DNA of 13,295 nucleotides from Gammaproteobacteria bacterium. GTDB taxonomy: Bacteria; Pseudomonadota; Gammaproteobacteria; UBA6429. Every line of letters begins with the position of its first letter. Position 1 is the first letter of the stretch. The position numbers and the translations under genes were made by a program. Shown one piece after another: positions 7,422 through 13,295 of this stretch. Under the pieces are notes generated by a model that did not search any database, had not been told where the DNA came from, and worked only from the letters and a program-made list of their open reading frames with translations. The stretch spans positions 1 through 13,295 of the forward strand of contig DAOVYB010000026.1 of the NCBI GenBank assembly GCA_030635835.1, in the 5' to 3' direction.

Positions 7422-8378
7422 ATGAATTTAAATTTTCTTGATTTCGAACAGCCTATTGCTGAATTAGAAGCCAAAATCGAAGAGCTGCGTTATGTAGGCT
7501 CAGATAATGAGATAAATATCGGCGATGAAATCTCGCGCCTTAAAAGTAAAAGTCACGATTTAACAAAGTCGATTTTTTCCAATCTGAAAGCGGCTCAGGT
7601 CGCTCAGTTATCACGTCATCCGCAACGTCCATATTTTATGGATTATGTTGAGCGTATCTTCACAGATTTCGAAGAGCTTCATGGTGACCGCGCATATGCT
7701 GATGACGCTGCGTTAGTCGGTGGTATGGCAAGACTCGAAGGTCGTCCGGTTATGATCATTGGTCAGCAAAAAGGCCGTGACACAAAAGAAAAAATTAAAC
7801 GTAATTTTGGTATGCCTCGTCCAGAAGGTTATCGCAAAGCATTACGTTTAATGAAAATGGCAGAACGCTTTAAATTACCTATTTTAACGTTTATCGACAC
7901 ACCGGGAGCTTACCCGGGTGTTGGTGCTGAAGAACGTGGTCAAAGTGAAGCCATTGCGCGTAACTTGCTTGAAATGTCAGAATTGAAAACACCAATTATC
8001 AACACTGTTATTGGTGAAGGTGGATCAGGTGGCGCATTAGCGATTGGTGTTGGTGATCGATTAATGATGCTGGAGTACAGTACTTATTCAGTTATTTCTC
8101 CTGAAGGGTGTGCAACTATTCTCTGGCGTAGTGCAGAGAAAGCACCTGAAGCTGCTGAAGCAATGGGCTTAACAGCACAACGTTTAAAAGAACTTCAGTT
8201 AGTTGATAAAATTATTCCAGAACCTTTGGGTGGTGCACATCGTGATGTTGATGCGATTGCAACGAGTTTAAAACATTCGTTAATTGAAAGTTTAGATAAC
8301 CTTTCAAGCACATCAATAGATAAATTACTCGATCAGCGCTATGAACACTTGATGGCGTATGGCAATTATTCAGAATAA
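7422..8378 (+). CDS. accA: Acetyl-CoA carboxylase carboxyltransferase subunit alpha
   Basis: With AccD, AccA forms the carboxyltransferase that moves the carboxyl group from biotin-BCCP to acetyl-CoA, the committed step of fatty-acid synthesis in the cytoplasm. The 318 residues align end to end with the E. coli protein (319): [20 protein letters not shown] at the N-terminus, [66 protein letters not shown] and [14 protein letters not shown] in the crotonase-like core, then [13 protein letters not shown]. No zinc finger is present, as expected since that belongs to AccD. The start fits the family but the upstream site is weak. The 222-base gap from the permease holds a TAAAAT at 7380-7385 that could be a -10 box, without a good -35, so a separate promoter is possible but unproved. 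A palindromic repeat follows 18 bases after the stop. Confidence 0.98.
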   Translation: MNLNFLDFEQPIAELEAKIEELRYVGSDNEINIGDEISRLKSKSHDLTKSIFSNLKAAQVAQLSRHPQRPYFMDYVERIFTDFEELHGDRAYADDAALVGGMARLEGRPVMIIGQQKGRDTKEKIKRNFGMPRPEGYRKALRLMKMAERFKLPILTFIDTPGAYPGVGAEERGQSEAIARNLLEMSELKTPIINTVIGEGGSGGALAIGVGDRLMMLEYSTYSVISPEGCATILWRSAEKAPEAAEAMGLTAQRLKELQLVDKIIPEPLGGAHRDVDAIATSLKHSLIESLDNLSSTSIDKLLDQRYEHLMAYGNYSE

Positions 8379-8396
8379 ATTTTTTAATAATAATTT

Positions 8397-8469
8397 AACC
8401 ACTGGGAACACGGGGAGCACAGGGTATTATTAAATAATTTTCCCTGTGTCCCCAGTGTTCCCAGTGGTT
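8397..8469. repeat. Palindromic repeat (copy 2) with 28-base arms made of 9-bp units
   Basis: Two 28-base arms, 8397-8424 and 8442-8469, pair at 25 of 28 positions around a 17-base A+T-rich centre (8425-8441) that itself contains ATTATT-A-AATAAT. The left arm is three 9-bp units, CCACTGGGA, ACACGGGGA and GCACAGGGT, all of the form NCACNGGGN; the right arm is their complement. The left arm matches that of the element at 2664 at 22 of 28 bases, so the two belong to one dispersed family. Both lie between genes. No open frame or target duplication is evident. Confidence 0.8.
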
Positions 8470-8478
8470 TTTATTTTT
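8397..8478 (+). terminator. Possible rho-independent terminator formed by the palindromic repeat
   Basis: The long G+C-rich stem of the repeat is followed directly by a T-rich run, TTTTTATTTTT at 8468-8478, after the accA stop. Its left flank (TTTTTTAATAATAATTT, 8380-8396) would give an A-then-T-rich context on the other strand too, though less cleanly. The T-run ends only 23 bases before the tilS ATG, which leaves no room for a normal promoter. Either tilS is read through from accA, or a promoter lies within the repeat. The stem is also longer than in typical terminators, so function is uncertain. Confidence 0.45.
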
Positions 8479-8501
8479 CTTATGCGGGTTACGTTGACAC
8501 C

Positions 8502-9818
8502 ATGTCTTTTACCCCTGAACTACTCAAAAAAAATATAAACAACTTAGCTGATGCTCCTTGCTTGTGGGTTGCATACAGTGGTGGTTGTGATTCTCATGTC
8601 TTGTTACATTCATTAGTTGTATTGCGCCCACAACTTAATTGTGAAATTAAAGCGATACATATAAACCATGGTTTAAGTCCTTTAGCAAATGAATGGGAAG
8701 AACATTGTCGTGGAATATGTGAACAATTAGCCGTACCTTATGTTTCGATTAGCGTAAATGCCAAAGCAAAGAATAGCAGTCCTGAAGAAGCTGCTCGTCA
8801 TGCACGTTATGCTGAGTGGAAGAAATTACTCAAAAAAGATGAAGTTCTTTTACTTGCTCACCATCAGGATGATCAGGCTGAAACAGTATTAATTCAGTTA
8901 TTACGTGGTTCCGGAGTTAAAGGTTTAGCGGCCATGCCTGCAAAACAAAGTTTTGCTCAAGGCTTACTTTGTCGTCCAATGTTGAATTTTTTACGTGAAG
9001 AAATTTATAGTTATGCAGTAGAGAATGGTCTTAACTGGATAGATGATCCGAGTAATTTTGATACGGATTTTGATCGCAACTTCTTACGCCATGAGATTGT
9101 GCCTTTACTTAAAACACGCTGGCCTTCATTAAATAAAACATTATCCCGTACTGCAAGTCATCAGGCAGAAGCAGATCATTTATTGACTGAACTCGCACAA
9201 CAAGACTGGCAACAGCTAAAAAATAATAAGCAAATTAAAATAACTTCATTACTTCAGTTAGATGAAAAACGGCAACGAAATGTGCTGCGCTATTGGTTAG
9301 CAAGCATATGTAAATTAACTTTACCTGATACGAACCATTTAAACCGTATTTTAAATGAAGTACTAACAGCTGCCGATGATGCCCGACCTGAAGTTATCTG
9401 GCGTGGTGGTGAGGTAAGACGATATCAGGGGTTACTTTATGCGCAAGAAAAGCTTATTGAACCAGCTAATGAGCTTATTTTACCCTGGCCAGATATTAAT
9501 GCACCTATAGTGCTTAAACATAATGGGGCAATAATATCGGCAAAACCCTCAGTTGGGCGAGGTTTAAGTCAGAGTAAACTGAAAAATGCTGAAATCTCCC
9601 TTCGGTTTCGACAAGGAGGTGAGTCATGTCGACCAATAGGGCGAGGGCAAACTCATCAACTAAAAAAATTGTTTCAGGAATGGAAAATTCCACCCTGGCT
9701 GCGTTCATCTGTTCCCCTTATTTTTGTTAATGGTGAGTTAGCTCAGGTACTTGGTTTTTGCCACTGTGAGCCTTTTGATGCAGAAGAAGGTGAGTCAGGC
9801 TGGCTAATTGATTCGTAA
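8502..9818 (+). CDS. tilS: tRNA(Ile)-lysidine synthetase
   Basis: TilS uses ATP to join lysine to C34 of the CAU-anticodon tRNA-Ile, so that it reads AUA and is charged with isoleucine; the gene is essential in most bacteria. The N-terminal PP-loop has the ATP motif SGGCDS at 26-31 in LWVAYSGGCDSHVLLHSL, then AIHINHGLSPLANEWEEHC and LLAHHQDDQAETVLIQLLRG, all diagnostic. The middle domain follows (NFLRHEIVPLLKTRWP and onward). The C-terminal domain has RFRQGGE, HQLKKLFQEWKIPPWLRSS and VPLIFVNGELAQV. At 438 residues it is close to E. coli TilS (432). The start fits the family, but no clear ribosome site precedes it. It lies between the accA-side repeat and pyrG, as in Pseudomonas-type gene order. 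The Q-G-G-E codons create a strong internal Shine-Dalgarno-like sequence, listed separately. Confidence 0.98.
   Translation: MSFTPELLKKNINNLADAPCLWVAYSGGCDSHVLLHSLVVLRPQLNCEIKAIHINHGLSPLANEWEEHCRGICEQLAVPYVSISVNAKAKNSSPEEAARHARYAEWKKLLKKDEVLLLAHHQDDQAETVLIQLLRGSGVKGLAAMPAKQSFAQGLLCRPMLNFLREEIYSYAVENGLNWIDDPSNFDTDFDRNFLRHEIVPLLKTRWPSLNKTLSRTASHQAEADHLLTELAQQDWQQLKNNKQIKITSLLQLDEKRQRNVLRYWLASICKLTLPDTNHLNRILNEVLTAADDARPEVIWRGGEVRRYQGLLYAQEKLIEPANELILPWPDINAPIVLKHNGAIISAKPSVGRGLSQSKLKNAEISLRFRQGGESCRPIGRGQTHQLKKLFQEWKIPPWLRSSVPLIFVNGELAQVLGFCHCEPFDAEEGESGWLIDS
9613..9622 (+). promoter_or_regulatory. Ten-base anti-SD match (AAGGAGGTGA) inside tilS, ahead of an out-of-frame ATG
   Basis: AAGGAGGTGA matches ten consecutive bases of the standard anti-Shine-Dalgarno complement. 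An ATG follows at 9626, six bases after GGAGG, in a different frame from tilS. It opens a 34-codon frame ending at 9730. The sequence also encodes the family-conserved Q-G-G-E of TilS, so it may be only a by-product of coding. It is nonetheless, with the one before ftsB, among the strongest ribosome-site matches in the window. Confidence 0.3.
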
Positions 9819-9942
9819 AATGTTTATGAAGCAATAAATATAAATATTACTCAGAATATACACTGAATATTAGCGTTAATCTCAGCTTAAGGATTGAAAA
9901 GTAAGGCAAAAACACTCACAATAAGGTCCAATTCAACGGCAG

Positions 9943-9948
9943 GATAAT
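9943..9948 (+). promoter_or_regulatory. Candidate -10 box upstream of pyrG (weak)
   Basis: GATAAT at 9943-9948 matches five of six bases of the TATAAT consensus and would put transcription start about 50 bases before pyrG. No good -35 box is found 16-18 bases upstream. An alternative pair is TTGAAA (9894-9899) with CACAAT (9917-9922), spaced 17 bases. The 186-base gap between tilS and pyrG contains no gene and no terminator-like hairpin that I can see, so a promoter here is plausible but unproved. Confidence 0.25.
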
Positions 9949-9956
9949 ATCAGTGA

Positions 9957-11666
<1,710 letters not shown>

Positions 11667-11696
11667 ATTAAAAGAAAGCTAATTAACGAATATTGA

Positions 11697-13010
<1,314 letters not shown>

Positions 13011-13042
13011 TCTGAATCAGATATTATTCTGACGAATATAAA

Positions 13043-13048
13043 AGGAGG
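13043..13048 (+). promoter_or_regulatory. Consensus ribosome binding site of ftsB
   Basis: AGGAGG at 13043-13048 sits eight bases before the ATG at 13057 and fixes the ftsB start. The gap after eno (13011-13042) holds only short TCTGA/TCAGA inverted repeats without a T-run, so I see no terminator between eno and ftsB. Confidence 0.85.
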
Positions 13049-13056
13049 AAAAGTTG

Positions 13057-13295
13057 ATGCGAATATTAGCTGTCATACTTGGCCTCCTTTTTTTAGTTTT
13101 ACAGTATGATCTTTGGATAGGTGAGGGCAGTTTGGCAACAGTCTGGCGTTTACAACAAGGCATTGAAGAACAGAAAAAAGAAAATAATAAAATCAGTCAG
13201 CGAAATCAATCTTTAATTGCAGAAGTAAATGATTTAAAAAAAGGTGATTCAGCGATTGAAGAACGTGCTCGTAATGAATTGGGTATGATTAAAAA
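13057..13295 (+). CDS. ftsB: Cell division protein FtsB, N-terminal part; cut by window edge
   Basis: The first 79 codons of FtsB, a bitopic inner-membrane protein of the FtsQLB divisome complex that passes the signal to start septal peptidoglycan synthesis. It has a very short cytoplasmic N-terminus, one membrane helix at about 3-20 (ILAVILGLLFLVLQYDLW), a small GEGSL segment matching the GKNG region of E. coli FtsB, then a periplasmic coiled coil from about 30 to 63 rich in Q, E, K and N. It continues with IEERARNELGMIK, equivalent to the conserved LEERARNELSM of E. coli. About 15-25 residues are likely missing past the edge. In Pseudomonas-type genomes ftsB follows eno, as here, whereas in E. 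coli it is elsewhere, next to ispD. Identity is strong despite truncation. Confidence 0.94.
   Translation, partial: MRILAVILGLLFLVLQYDLWIGEGSLATVWRLQQGIEEQKKENNKISQRNQSLIAEVNDLKKGDSAIEERARNELGMIK

Noticed and set aside
2664..8469. The two related palindromes as a CRISPR array or as ends of a transposon carrying dnaE to accA
   Set aside because: They are single palindromes 5.7 kb apart with no spacer series, and the genes between them are conserved chromosomal core genes with no transposase.
13011..13042. Short TCTGA/TCAGA repeats after eno as a terminator
   Set aside because: The possible stems are five base pairs, A+T-rich, and have no T-run; eno and ftsB are commonly transcribed together.

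Overview
The window reads as the conserved housekeeping backbone of a moderately A+T-rich gammaproteobacterium. The evidence is gene order: rnhB, dnaE, accA, tilS, pyrG, eno and ftsB follow one another on the plus strand, which is the order known from Pseudomonas and relatives (E. coli keeps rnhB-dnaE-accA-tilS and pyrG-eno as separate blocks). The proteins also match their E. coli counterparts in length and motifs. Genus cannot be fixed from this stretch alone.

Layout. At the left edge, on the minus strand, a Gfo/Idh/MocA oxidoreductase (220-1158) is followed by the first 58 codons of a DegT/DnrJ-type PLP aminotransferase (174 down to the edge). This pair is the right kind for making a 3-amino sugar nucleotide and most resembles the GnnA/GnnB system that makes UDP-GlcNAc3N for amide-linked lipid A. 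From about 1340 everything is on the plus strand: rnhB (RNase HII), a small standalone HNH nuclease, dnaE (replicative polymerase alpha subunit), a DMT/EamA ten-helix permease whose start overlaps the dnaE stop, accA (acetyl-CoA carboxyltransferase alpha), tilS (tRNA-Ile lysidine synthetase), pyrG (CTP synthase), eno (enolase), and the first 79 codons of ftsB (divisome coiled-coil protein), cut by the right edge.

Functionally the plus-strand genes serve core growth: DNA replication and RNA removal, fatty-acid initiation, tRNA decoding, nucleotide supply, glycolysis and septation. The three departures from the expected backbone are the HNH gene between rnhB and dnaE, the permease between dnaE and accA, and the absence of kdsA between pyrG and eno.

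Non-coding structure. Two related palindromic elements lie in the gaps before dnaE (2664-2784) and between accA and tilS (8397-8469). Their arms are built of 9-bp units of the form NCACNGGGN. The second is almost intact and ends in a T-rich run like a terminator; the first is degenerate and its right arm seems to be split by about 40 bases that hold their own hairpin. There is also a hairpin just upstream of the oxidoreductase gene, and a near-perfect Shine-Dalgarno sequence inside tilS. No tRNA, rRNA, CRISPR array, insertion sequence or phage gene is visible, and no gap longer than 300 bases lacks a gene. I do not see a wholly new system here; the repeat family and the accessory genes are the parts most worth following up.
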